This document shows positions 1 through 7,725 of a stretch of 30,650 nt of DNA, piece after piece (within the stretch, counting starts at the first letter, position 1; each line of letters opens with the position of its first letter). The notes below the pieces were generated by a model. The model was not told the DNA's origin. It ran no database searches and saw nothing but the letters and a program-made list of their open reading frames with translations. Position numbers and translations under genes: made by a program. The DNA comes from Rhodospirillales bacterium (GTDB lineage Bacteria; Pseudomonadota; Alphaproteobacteria; Geminicoccales; Geminicoccaceae), in contig SLRI01000327.1 of the NCBI GenBank assembly GCA_007131045.1, forward strand, positions 1 to 30,650. Reading direction: 5' to 3'.

Positions 1-69
1 ATTCGGACACCGCGGTGTCGCGTGCCGGGCGAACCGGCTCCTGGCCACCGCCTACTCGGAGATGCCAAG

Positions 70-735
70 ATGGCGCAGGCTGCCGCCCGCATGCCGGCCG
101 AGCTTTCGGCCGACGATCTCTTCGACTACGCCAAGCTCGAGGCGTCGCCGCTGCTCACCGATCCCTACAACCACGTGCTGGTCGAGGATTTCGTCACCGG
201 GGCGGCGCAACCGCTGCTGATCCGCGACTACCCCGAGATTACGCGCCCGGGCAATGTCGAGCCGGGCGAAGTGCCGCAGGGGCCGACCTTCGATCTCTTG
301 CTCGAGGAGTTGAACGGCACCCGGTTTCGCGACGCGATCGGGGCCAAGTTCGGGCTCGACCTCAGCAAGACCGAGCCGACCATCGGCTTGCGCTCGCTGG
401 CCGAGGCGACCGACGGGCGGATCCATCACGATCATCGCTCGAAGCTGATCACGCTCCTGCTCTATTTCAACGAAAGCTGGGATGCGCCGGGCGGCAAGCT
501 CCGGATCTGCCGGAACGAGCACGACATCGAGGACTACACGACCGAGGTCGAGCCGGTCTCCGGCACGCTGATCGCCTTTCGCAACACGCCGACCTCCTGG
601 CACGGCCACAAGCAGCATGTCGGCGTGCGCCGAATGCTGCAGCTGAGCTTTCGCGACATGAGCGGGACCGTCGGGATCGAGCGCAAGATCTCGAAGGTCA
701 CCAAGCCCATTCGGCGCCTGCTCAACATGAGCTGA
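70..735 (+). CDS. 2OG-Fe(II) oxygenase family protein
   Basis: A 221-residue protein resembling the 2-oxoglutarate/Fe(II)-dependent oxygenase fold (prolyl hydroxylase-like), which hydroxylates a protein or small molecule using O2, Fe(II) and 2-oxoglutarate. The metal triad is visible: H119-x-D121 in the IHHDH stretch, and a distal histidine (H178 or H180) in SWHGHKQH, followed by R187, which would bind the 2-oxoglutarate carboxylate. I chose the ATG at 70 because GGAG at 58-61 lies 8 bases upstream; the frame stays open back to 22, but that start has no such site. No signal peptide is seen. It stands alone on the plus strand, convergent with the pilin gene. The substrate cannot be told; homologues near polysaccharide genes are common. 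The family call is fairly sure, the reaction is not. Confidence 0.8.
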   Translation: MAQAAARMPAELSADDLFDYAKLEASPLLTDPYNHVLVEDFVTGAAQPLLIRDYPEITRPGNVEPGEVPQGPTFDLLLEELNGTRFRDAIGAKFGLDLSKTEPTIGLRSLAEATDGRIHHDHRSKLITLLLYFNESWDAPGGKLRICRNEHDIEDYTTEVEPVSGTLIAFRNTPTSWHGHKQHVGVRRMLQLSFRDMSGTVGIERKISKVTKPIRRLLNMS

Positions 736-754
736 CGGGCGACGGCCGGGACGA

Positions 755-991
755 CTATGGGGTCATGGCAGCGCTCAGGTCGCCGCTGATCCAAGCCCAG
801 AGGCCGGTGGCGCTGTCACCGAAGGCGCTGAAGCTGCCGATGGCGATCAGCGCCATGAGGCCGCCCAGGATGGCGTATTCGACGGCGACGGCGGCGCCCT
901 CGTCGCTCATCAGGCGGGCGGCGAGGATGCGAGCTGCCGGCCGCCGCTTCGGCGGCAGCGCCGACATATCGGTGTTAGACGGCATTTGCAT
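755..991 (-). CDS. Flp/PilA-type type IVb pilin precursor
   Basis: A 78-residue prepilin of the Flp family, the subunit of Tad-type adhesive pili. It has a basic leader, then the prepilin peptidase site G32|A33 followed by E38-Y39 (the Flp signature puts Glu five residues after the new N-terminus, followed by Tyr) and a hydrophobic helix of about 20 residues (YAILGGLMALIAIGSFSAFG). The mature protein would be about 46 residues, typical for Flp pilins. The ATG at 991 is supported by GAAGGA at 1001-1006, 9 bases upstream. No tad/cpa assembly genes are next to it, so it is an orphan here. A perfect CtrA box lies 53 bases upstream, as expected for a Caulobacter pilA-like gene. Confidence 0.87.
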   Translation of the reverse strand: MQMPSNTDMSALPPKRRPAARILAARLMSDEGAAVAVEYAILGGLMALIAIGSFSAFGDSATGLWAWISGDLSAAMTP

Positions 992-1030
992 CGAATTCGA
1001 TCCTTCGGCACTGCATGCGCTGTCCCGAAG

Positions 1031-1059
1031 CTAGCGCCCTGGTCTTAAGAAATCGTTAA
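1031..1059 (-). promoter_or_regulatory. CtrA box and -10 element of the pilin gene
   Basis: The sequence TTAACGATTTCTTAA (1059 down to 1045, minus strand) is a perfect TTAA-N7-TTAA palindrome, the binding site of the cell-cycle regulator CtrA. Ten bases further, CTAG at 1034-1031 within GCTAGCTT partly matches the alphaproteobacterial housekeeping -10 (GCTANAWC). The same TTAA-N10-CTAGC spacing occurs upstream of the gene at 20479. The box overlaps the dusA stop codon and ends 53 bases before the pilin ATG. pilA of Caulobacter is known to be CtrA-activated. The match is seen directly; binding is inferred. Confidence 0.75.
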
Positions 1060-2097
1060 AGCGGGCGAACCATCCGCGCGTGGCGGCGCCGGCTCGTCGC
1101 GTAGTGGTGCTGCGAGCGGGATCAGCAGCCCCGGCCCGGCGTCGTCCTCGTGCATCGTCTCGCTCAGCCGCCGCCGCCAAGCCCGCGCCCCGCGCTCGCC
1201 GTTGTAGAGGCCGAGCAGGTGGCGGGCTATGGCGCGCACCGGCGTGCCGTGGCGGGCCACCTCGGCCGCATGCGCCCGCATCGCGGCGAGGACGCAGGCC
1301 CGGTCCGGATCGGCGAAGCCCGGGTCCTGCAAGGCGCGGGTGAAAGCGGGCAGGCGATACGGGGTCTGGTAGGCCGCCCGGCCGATCATCACCCCGTCGA
1401 CCAGCTCGAGCGCTGCGGCGGCCGCTTCGGGCTCGGTGATGCCGCCGTTGAGCACGATCTCGAGGTCCGGCCGGCGCTGCTTCAGACGGGCGACCCGCGG
1501 GTGGTTCAAGGGCGGCACCTCGCGGTTCTGCTTGGGGCTCAGGCCTTTGAGCCAAGCCTTGCGAGCGTGGACGATGAACACCCGGCAGCCGGCCGCCGCC
1601 ACCCGGTCGACGAATCGGTCGAGAAAGGCCTCCTCGTCACTGTCGTCGATGCCGATCCGGCACTTGACCGTGACCGGCTTCGCGGTTGCGCCGCGCATCG
1701 CGGCGATGCACTCGGCGACGCGTGCCGGCTCGGCCATCAGGCAGGCGCCGAAGCGGCCGCTCTGCACCCGATCCGACGGACAGCCGCAATTGAGGTTGAT
1801 CTCGGCATAAGCCCAGGCCTCGGCGATCGCAGTGGCGCGGGCGAGCTCCTCGGGCTCGCTGCCGCCGAGCTGCAGCGCCACCGGACTCTCGCGCGGATCG
1901 AAGGCGAGAAAGCGCTCCGGGTCGTTGTGCAGGATGGCGCCGGTGGTGACCATCTCGGTGTAGAGCAGGGCCCGCGGTGCCAAGAGCCGGTGGAAGAACC
2001 GGCAATGGCGGTCGGTCCAGTCCATCATCGGGGCGATGGACAGGCGCCGGTCGAGCGGGGCGGGCGATGGCAAGATCTCGCTGGGCATGCCCGGCAT
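1045..2097 (-). CDS. dusA: tRNA-dihydrouridine(20/20a) synthase DusA
   Basis: A 350-residue FMN enzyme that reduces uridine 20/20a in the tRNA D-loop using NADPH. It has the Dus TIM barrel: N-terminal LSIAPMMDWTDRHCR, the active-site NLNCGCP with C106 as proton donor, the SGRFGACLM loop, HARKAWLKGLSPKQNR (typical of the DusA branch) and LNGGI near the phosphate site. The length is normal for DusA. It is the last gene of the bchIDO-crtIB-small ORF run, 28 bases after the small ORF, so it may be read from the photosynthesis transcript. The stop codon overlaps the CtrA box of the pilin gene. A second ATG at codon 4 is an alternative start. Confidence 0.93.
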   Translation of the reverse strand: MPGMPSEILPSPAPLDRRLSIAPMMDWTDRHCRFFHRLLAPRALLYTEMVTTGAILHNDPERFLAFDPRESPVALQLGGSEPEELARATAIAEAWAYAEINLNCGCPSDRVQSGRFGACLMAEPARVAECIAAMRGATAKPVTVKCRIGIDDSDEEAFLDRFVDRVAAAGCRVFIVHARKAWLKGLSPKQNREVPPLNHPRVARLKQRRPDLEIVLNGGITEPEAAAAALELVDGVMIGRAAYQTPYRLPAFTRALQDPGFADPDRACVLAAMRAHAAEVARHGTPVRAIARHLLGLYNGERGARAWRRRLSETMHEDDAGPGLLIPLAAPLRDEPAPPRADGSPALTIS

Positions 2098-2125
2098 ATG
2101 GGGTTCCGGTAGCCGTGGTCGAGCC

Positions 2126-2272
2126 TCAGTCCTGCTGGCCCTCGTCCCGTTTCTTCTGCTGGTCCTGGGGCTTGGTCTGCTTCTTGAGCGCCCGCAGCTG
2201 CCAGATGCCGAAGGCGAGGACAGCGCCCATGATCAGCACCACCTCGATCAGGATGATCGGCAGGTTGCTCAA
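2126..2272 (-). CDS. 48-aa single-pass membrane protein coupled to crtB
   Basis: A small ORF with a TTG start at 2272-2270 that overlaps the crtB stop codon as TTGA, an arrangement typical of translational coupling. It encodes 48 residues: a hydrophobic segment at about residues 4-24 (LPIILIEVVLIMGAVLAFGI), then WQLRALKK and a highly charged Gln/Lys/Asp tail ending in GQQD. The arrangement suggests an inner-membrane anchor with a cytoplasmic hydrophilic tail. I do not recognise a named family, though I believe similar small proteins occur in other alphaproteobacteria. In-frame GTG and ATG codons within the hydrophobic part could also start it, but they would cut the membrane helix. It lies between crtB and dusA. 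Function unknown. Confidence 0.7.
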   Translation of the reverse strand: MSNLPIILIEVVLIMGAVLAFGIWQLRALKKQTKPQDQQKKRDEGQQD

Positions 2273-3324
2273 GCCTGGGCTTCACTGAAGGGCTGGCGAC
2301 CCTGGCGGCGGGCTTCGGCAACGAACATCAGCTCGATCATCCGGCCGAAGCGGCGGCCTAGATCCCACCAGGGGATCTCCGGGCGCCGGTCGAGCGGCTG
2401 CCGGGCCACCGCGTCGACCAGGAACTGGGCGGCGGGCAGGGCAGGGGCGGTCTCGCTCCTGGCCAGGAGCGGTGCCTCGACGAAGGCCCGGCCGACCAGC
2501 CCGAGCTTGCGCCGACCAGGGACGACCGCACGGCGGGTCACCGAATCGTGGCCGGATCGCCTGACCTCGCGGCCGATCTCGGCATAGAGCTTGCCGGCGG
2601 CGCGCATTGCCGGACGACAGGCGAGCGGCAACTCGGCGATGCCGGGCGTGGCCCGTGCGTAGAGTTGATCGGCGGCTTCGAGCAGGCGTTCGATCACCGT
2701 GGCGAGACGGTGGTCGAAGCGGGGGCTGCGGATGAAGGCGTCGGGGTCGATGGCTGCCGCCAGAAGCCACTTGCGCGGCAGATAGAGCCGGCCGTTGGCG
2801 GCATCCTCGCCGACGTCGCGGGCGATGTTGGTGAGCTGCATGGCGATGCCGAGGTCGGTGGCGCGGGCCAGCGTGCGCGGCTCGCGGACCCCCATGATCA
2901 GCGTCATCATCGCACCCACGGTGCCGGCGACCCGGGTGGCGTAGGCCTCGAGGTCGGCGAGTTCGTGGTAGAGCCGGCCCTCGGCGTCCCAGCGCAGACC
3001 CTGGAGCAGGGCTTCCGGCAGCTGGCGCGGAATCACGAAGTGCTCGACCACCCGGGTGAAGGCGCGATCGGCCGGGTTGTCCAAGGGCTTGCCGGCATAG
3101 ACCGCGTGCAGGCGGGTCTCCAGCCGGGCAAGCGCAGCGAGGCGGTCGTCGCCGAGGTCGACCGCGTCGTCGGCGAGCCGGCAAAAGGCGTAGAGCGCAT
3201 AGGCCGGGTCCCGGACCTTGGGCGTCAACAGCAGGGAGGCGGCGTAGAAGCTCTTCGAGCCCACCTTGATCATCGCCCGGCACCGGGCGAGATCGTCGCG
3301 TTCGCGCGTTCTCGGATCAAGCAA
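2269..3324 (-). CDS. crtB: 15-cis-phytoene synthase CrtB
   Basis: A 351-residue prenyl-condensing enzyme that joins two geranylgeranyl diphosphates to phytoene, the first committed carotenoid step. Both Mg-diphosphate binding motifs are present: D52-D-A-V-D56 in FCRLADDAVD and D170-V-G-E-D174 in NIARDVGEDAANGRLYLP; the SKSF motif lies near residue 23. The start is TTG at 3324, 8 bases inside the end of crtI, with a purine-rich AGGGGG 6 bases upstream inside crtI, so translation is likely coupled. About 50 extra residues after the synthase core end in a basic tail. It belongs to the same minus-strand run as crtI. Confidence 0.95.
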   Translation of the reverse strand: MLDPRTRERDDLARCRAMIKVGSKSFYAASLLLTPKVRDPAYALYAFCRLADDAVDLGDDRLAALARLETRLHAVYAGKPLDNPADRAFTRVVEHFVIPRQLPEALLQGLRWDAEGRLYHELADLEAYATRVAGTVGAMMTLIMGVREPRTLARATDLGIAMQLTNIARDVGEDAANGRLYLPRKWLLAAAIDPDAFIRSPRFDHRLATVIERLLEAADQLYARATPGIAELPLACRPAMRAAGKLYAEIGREVRRSGHDSVTRRAVVPGRRKLGLVGRAFVEAPLLARSETAPALPAAQFLVDAVARQPLDRRPEIPWWDLGRRFGRMIELMFVAEARRQGRQPFSEAQA

Positions 3325-4903
3325 GGGCAGCCCCCTTTTGTTTCAGGGCGTCGTCGCCGTGTGGGACGATGCTGTCGAGCACTCGGGCAGAGGAGAGGAC
3401 GCCCGGCAGACCGGCACCGGGGTGGGTGCCGGCACCGACGAGGTATAGGCCGTCGATGTCCTCGCTCTTGTTGTGCGGACGGAACCAGGCGCTCTGCGTC
3501 AGCACCGGCTCGAGACCGAAGGCTGCGCCTTTGTAGGAGGAGAGGCGGTGCTCGAAATCGTCGGGGGTGAGCATGGTCGAGGTGACGACGGCCTCCTTCA
3601 GCCCCGGCAGCATGGTGGCCTCGAGGTGGCGCTCGATCCGCTGGCGGAGCACCTCGGCCGTGACCTTCCAGTCGATGCCGCTGTCGTTGTGGGGCACCGG
3701 TGTGAGTACGTAGAATGCATCGCAGCCGTCCGGCGCCAGCGACGTGTCGGTCGCGGTCGGGCGGTGAAGATAGAGGCTGAAGTCGTCCGCCAGAATCTTC
3801 TTCTCGAAGATGTCGTGGAGCAGCGCCTCGTAGCGGGGGCCAAAGAGGATGGTGTGGTGCGGGACGTCCTCGAACCGCCGATTCGTGCCGAAATACCAGA
3901 CGAAGAGGCTCATCGAGTAGCGGGTCCGGGCGAGCTTCCTGTCGGTCCAGCGGCGGCGATGCTCGGGCTTGATCAGCTTCTTGTAGGTGGTGGCGGAATC
4001 GGCATTCGAGACGACGATGTCGGCCACGAGGGTTTCGCCCGATTCGAGCCTGACGCCTTTGGCCTTGCCGCTCTCGACCAGGATCTCGGCCACGCCCTGC
4101 TCGAGCCGGAGGCTGCCGCCCTGGCCCTCGATCAGGCCGACCATGCCGGTGACCAGCCGGCCGGTACCGCCCATCGCGAAATGCACGCCCCAGCGGCGTT
4201 CGAGAAAGCAGATGAGGCAGTAGATGGCGGACGCGGCGAACGGATTGCCGCCGACCAGGAGCGGGTGGTAGCTGAAAACGTGGCGCAGCCGCTCGTCCTT
4301 GATGTACCGGGCGACCAGGCCGTGCACACTCCGCCAGCTCTCGAGCCGGATGAGATCCGGGGCGATCTTCAGCATGTCGGCGAACGAGCCGAAGGGCACG
4401 TGGCCGAGCTCGACGAAGCCCTTTTCGAAGATCTTCTCGGAGTGCTCGAGGAAGCGCTCGTAGCCGGCGACGTCGTCGGGCGAGAAGCGGGCGACCTCGG
4501 CCCGCATCTGCTCCGGATCGCCCGTGTAGTCGAAGTGCTCGCCGTTGTCGAAGCGGATCCGGTAGAAGGGCGAGATCGCCCGGAGCTCGACGTCGTCTTC
4601 GAGCCGCTTGCCGCAGAGCTGCCAGAGCTCCTCGAACAGGAAGGGTGCTGTGATGATGGTCGGGCCGGCGTCGAAGGTGTAGCCGTCCTGCCGGTAGACA
4701 TAGGCCCGGCCGCCCGGGGCATCGAGCTTTTCCAGCACGGTCACCCGGTAGCCGCGGGCACCGAGGCGGATGGCGGCGGCGAGGCCGCCGAAGCCGCTGC
4801 CGATGACGACGGCGTGCGGGCGGTGATCCGCTGCGTGAGATGCGGCGGCATCGCCGCTCGCGGGCGGGCAGTCAGTCGGGCTGATTTCATCGAGTGTCAA
4901 CAT
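3317..4903 (-). CDS. crtI: Phytoene desaturase CrtI
   Basis: A 528-residue FAD-dependent desaturase that converts phytoene stepwise to neurosporene or lycopene; the number of steps cannot be read from sequence. The Rossmann motif GSGFGG is at residues 35-40, followed by the typical LEKLDAPGGRAYVY, and the C-terminal FAD motif DGLYLVGAGTHPGAGLPGV is at about residues 484-502. A roughly 28-residue N-terminal extension precedes the FAD motif. The gene overlaps crtB by 8 bases. The 55-base gap after bchO holds a perfect TGT-N12-ACA site that runs over the ATG, so crtI-crtB probably has its own repressible promoter besides read-through from bchO. Confidence 0.95.
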   Translation of the reverse strand: MLTLDEISPTDCPPASGDAAASHAADHRPHAVVIGSGFGGLAAAIRLGARGYRVTVLEKLDAPGGRAYVYRQDGYTFDAGPTIITAPFLFEELWQLCGKRLEDDVELRAISPFYRIRFDNGEHFDYTGDPEQMRAEVARFSPDDVAGYERFLEHSEKIFEKGFVELGHVPFGSFADMLKIAPDLIRLESWRSVHGLVARYIKDERLRHVFSYHPLLVGGNPFAASAIYCLICFLERRWGVHFAMGGTGRLVTGMVGLIEGQGGSLRLEQGVAEILVESGKAKGVRLESGETLVADIVVSNADSATTYKKLIKPEHRRRWTDRKLARTRYSMSLFVWYFGTNRRFEDVPHHTILFGPRYEALLHDIFEKKILADDFSLYLHRPTATDTSLAPDGCDAFYVLTPVPHNDSGIDWKVTAEVLRQRIERHLEATMLPGLKEAVVTSTMLTPDDFEHRLSSYKGAAFGLEPVLTQSAWFRPHNKSEDIDGLYLVGAGTHPGAGLPGVLSSARVLDSIVPHGDDALKQKGAALA

Positions 4904-4912
4904 TGCCTGACA
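4895..4912. promoter_or_regulatory. PpsR/CrtJ-type operator over the crtI start codon
   Basis: TGTCAACATTGCCTGACA fits TGT-N12-ACA exactly and extends to TGTCA-N8-TGACA, the palindrome bound by the photosynthesis repressor PpsR/CrtJ in purple bacteria. It covers the crtI ATG (4903-4901) and the bases just upstream, where it could block initiation of crtIB transcription under oxygen. The ppsR gene is not in this window. The palindrome is seen; the regulator is inferred from the gene context and the second site at 8843. Confidence 0.78.
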
Positions 4913-4958
4913 GTTGTAGCCCGAACTTTTGCGCGATGACCAGCCCTTTGCTGCGGCT

Positions 4959-5864
4959 TCAGGACGATTGCTGGTCCGGCTGCAGGCTTGGTGTCACGAC
5001 CGCCTCCTTTCGGATCAGGGCGGCGACGGCGGTCGGGTCCTCCTCGTGCGCGAGGTGGCCGAGGCGCTCGAGGGTGACGATGCGGGCGCCGGGCACCAAG
5101 GCCTGCACCCGGCGGGCGTTGGAGGGCGGGATGGTGCGATCGAAGGCGCCGACGACGAGCAAGAGGCGGCAGGCGAGCTTCGGCAGGTCGCGGGCGATCG
5201 GTGCCAGATCCCAGGCGGCCATCATGCCCAGCGCCCCCTGGACGTGGCGGTGGTCGGAGGCCAGACGGCCGTAGAGCGCCACGCCGGTGGGATCGAGGGT
5301 GGAGCCGGTATTGCCGACCAGGCGGTCGAGCACGGCGGGATCGCGGGCGCGGCGCGCGAACAGGCGGGGCACCAGGGGGTTGATCGCCATGAGCTGGGCT
5401 GCCGGACGGAAGACCTTGCCGGCAAAGCCGGTAAACGGCAGAAACGCGCCGTTCAGGCTGACCAGTGAGCCCGGTGCGATCAGACCGTCGAGGCACATGC
5501 GCACCAGGATCGCGGCCCCGGCCGAGTGTCCGGCGACGATGGCCGGGGCGACGTCGAGCACGTCGAGCAGCTGGCCCAGGCCCCTCGCCATGGCGGGCAG
5601 CGAGAGGCGGCGGAGTGCTTTGGGCTTGTCGGTGAAGCCGTGGCCCGGGAGGTCCATGGCGACGACGCGGAAATCCCGGGCGAGCAGCGGTGCGAGGTCG
5701 CGCCAGGAGTGGGTGGCGGCCCCGGTGCCGTGGACGAGAACGATGGTGGGCCCTTGCCCCATTTCCTGGACGTGCCAGTGGAGGCCGCCGGCGCGCACGA
5801 AGCGGCTCGCCTCGCGGTTCGGCCAATCCGGTCCCAGGCGATCGAAGGTCGGGTTTCGGTCCAC
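4959..5864 (-). CDS. bchO: BchO, magnesium-chelatase-associated alpha/beta hydrolase
   Basis: A 301-residue alpha/beta hydrolase of the BchO family, always linked to Mg-chelatase genes in phototrophs; its exact role in bacteriochlorophyll synthesis is unsettled. The catalytic triad can be placed at S114 in the nucleophile elbow GHSAGA, D242 in GAFDRTIP and H270 in LGHLAHEE, with the oxyanion HGTGAATHSWRD near residue 45. The N-terminal DWPNREASRFV is characteristic of BchO. It starts with GTG four bases after the bchD stop. It is followed by a 55-base gap with a PpsR-type site before crtI. Translated from the same message as bchI and bchD. Confidence 0.93.
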   Translation of the reverse strand: MDRNPTFDRLGPDWPNREASRFVRAGGLHWHVQEMGQGPTIVLVHGTGAATHSWRDLAPLLARDFRVVAMDLPGHGFTDKPKALRRLSLPAMARGLGQLLDVLDVAPAIVAGHSAGAAILVRMCLDGLIAPGSLVSLNGAFLPFTGFAGKVFRPAAQLMAINPLVPRLFARRARDPAVLDRLVGNTGSTLDPTGVALYGRLASDHRHVQGALGMMAAWDLAPIARDLPKLACRLLLVVGAFDRTIPPSNARRVQALVPGARIVTLERLGHLAHEEDPTAVAALIRKEAVVTPSLQPDQQSS

Positions 5865-5868
5865 CCTG

Positions 5869-7725
5869 CTACCCGGTCGGGCGAAGGCTTGCTGTCCCCG
5901 CCTTGACGGCGTTGGACAAGGTCAGCGAGTCGGCTCGTGGCAGGGCCAAATAGCGCGCCGCCATGGCAGCGGCGAGCTCGCGCGCCTTGGGGCGGGGGCG
6001 TGGGCTGGTGTCGATGAAAAGCGTGGTGTGGCCGGCGAGCCGGAGCCGGGTGGCGGCCATGGTCGCATCGGCCTCGGCGGCGGGGCGGCCCGCGGTGCCG
6101 TCGCGGGCGATGTTGGCGCTGCCGTCGGCGAGCAGCACCAGGATCGGGGTCCGGCCCTTGCGGCTCACGGCATCAGCGAGGTCGGCCGCGGCCTCGAGCC
6201 CGGCGGCCAACGGTGTGCCGCCGCCGCCCGGTAATCCTGCGAGCGAGCGCTTGGCGCGGGTGAGCGACCGGGTGGGCGGCAGCAGGAGCTCGGCCGTCGT
6301 GCCGCGAAAGGTGATCAGCGCCACGGATTCGCGGCGGACGTAGCAGTCGGCGAGGAGCAGCTCGACCGCCCCCTTGGCTTCGGCGAGGCGATTGAAGGCG
6401 GTCGAGCCCGAGGCGTCGACGACGAAGACGACGGTGGTCTCCGTGCGCTGCTTGAAGCGGCTGATGCGGCAGTCGTCCGGGCGGACCTCGACCTTCTTGC
6501 CGGCGGCGAGCGGGCCGCGTTCACGGCGGCGGAGCGGCTGCCAGGGGGCGGCAGCGCGCAGCGTGTCGACGAGGGCCAGGCGCTGGCCGCCACGCGGCAG
6601 GCCGCGGCGGGTGCCGAGCGGGCGGCCGCGGGTGAGACTTTTCTGCACGGCACCGGCCTTGCCGGGCCCGCCGCCGCGGCGGTCGCGCCGCAGCTGGAGC
6701 TGGGCGAGCAGCCCGGGCGGGATGGCGGCAGCGGCGGCGGCGAGGACGAGATCGTCGAGGTCGGGCAGTTGGTCGGGCGGGCGCTGGTCGTCGCGCTCGT
6801 CCGGCGGCTCTTCGGTTGGCGCGTCGGGTGGCCCGTCGGGTGGTGGTGGCGGCTGCTCTTGTTCCGGTGGCGGCTGCTCATCGGCCTCGCTCTCGGGTGG
6901 CATCGGCAGCTGTGTGGCGCGCGGGGCGAGGACGAGCTCGGCCGCGAGCCGGGCCTCGGCCTCACCGACCGTCTCGGCACCGGTCAGCGCCGCGGCGGCG
7001 CGGGCGGCTCGGAGCGCGAAAAGGACGGCGCGGAGCGAATCGATGCCGAGGGCGACGGCGGTCGACGCCAGGGCCTCGGCCACGTCGTCGGCCATGCCGA
7101 CAGCGGCGAGACGGCGGCGGGCGGCGGCGACGGCGTCACTGCCCTCGGCCTCGATCACGGCTTCGGCCGGGACGGCATCGCTGGGTGCCACAGGAGCGAG
7201 GTCGAGACAGAAGGCGAGGCGGTCGAGCAGGGCCGCCGGCAGGCCCTCGTCTTCGTCGATGCCCTCGTCGAGGGCGACGACGCCGAAGCGGCCCGGGTGG
7301 GCCAGGGTCAGGCCGTCACGCTCGGCCCTGACCGCACCCTGGTCCATGGTGGCGGTGATCGCCGAGACGGTGGCGCTCGGCGCCCGCTCGGCCATCGCGA
7401 GGATCAGCACCCCACCATCGGCTGCGGCCAAGAGGCCCCGCTCGGCCACGGGCCGGCCGGCGGCGAGCGTGGCGGTGAGATCGAGGCCGCCGAGCAGACG
7501 GTCTTCGCCGACGTAGAGCGGCACGCGGCGGACGGGGGTCTCGCTCGGCAGGAGGCGGCGCAGGGCGCCGAGCCAGATGTCGCGGACGGGACCGGCCTGG
7601 GCGCGGAGCGCCACCCCGCCGAGCCCGTGCGGGTCGACGGCAAAGAGGCGGGCCGCCACCAGGGCCGCGTCGAACAGCCGGGCACCCGGTCGTGAATCGG
7701 TGGGCGGGCCGGCGGCCGCGGTCAC
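5869..7725 (-). CDS. bchD: Magnesium chelatase subunit D (BchD)
   Basis: A 618-residue subunit of the ATP-dependent chelatase that inserts Mg2+ into protoporphyrin IX, the first step unique to bacteriochlorophyll. Three parts are visible: an AAA+-like N-terminal region (about 1-265) without an intact Walker A, as usual for BchD; a proline- and acid-rich linker (about 275-325); and a C-terminal von Willebrand A domain whose MIDAS motif is D436-x-S438-x-S440 in VVDASGS. It starts with GTG, overlapping the bchI TGA as GTGA, so the two subunits are translationally coupled. The third subunit, BchH, is not in the window. Confidence 0.95.
   Translation of the reverse strand: MTAAAGPPTDSRPGARLFDAALVAARLFAVDPHGLGGVALRAQAGPVRDIWLGALRRLLPSETPVRRVPLYVGEDRLLGGLDLTATLAAGRPVAERGLLAAADGGVLILAMAERAPSATVSAITATMDQGAVRAERDGLTLAHPGRFGVVALDEGIDEDEGLPAALLDRLAFCLDLAPVAPSDAVPAEAVIEAEGSDAVAAARRRLAAVGMADDVAEALASTAVALGIDSLRAVLFALRAARAAAALTGAETVGEAEARLAAELVLAPRATQLPMPPESEADEQPPPEQEQPPPPPDGPPDAPTEEPPDERDDQRPPDQLPDLDDLVLAAAAAAIPPGLLAQLQLRRDRRGGGPGKAGAVQKSLTRGRPLGTRRGLPRGGQRLALVDTLRAAAPWQPLRRRERGPLAAGKKVEVRPDDCRISRFKQRTETTVVFVVDASGSTAFNRLAEAKGAVELLLADCYVRRESVALITFRGTTAELLLPPTRSLTRAKRSLAGLPGGGGTPLAAGLEAAADLADAVSRKGRTPILVLLADGSANIARDGTAGRPAAEADATMAATRLRLAGHTTLFIDTSPRPRPKARELAAAMAARYLALPRADSLTLSNAVKAGTASLRPTG

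Noticed and set aside
3473..4939. A 488-codon plus-strand frame opposite crtI
   Set aside because: Antisense to an intact phytoene desaturase; long open antisense frames are common at this GC content.
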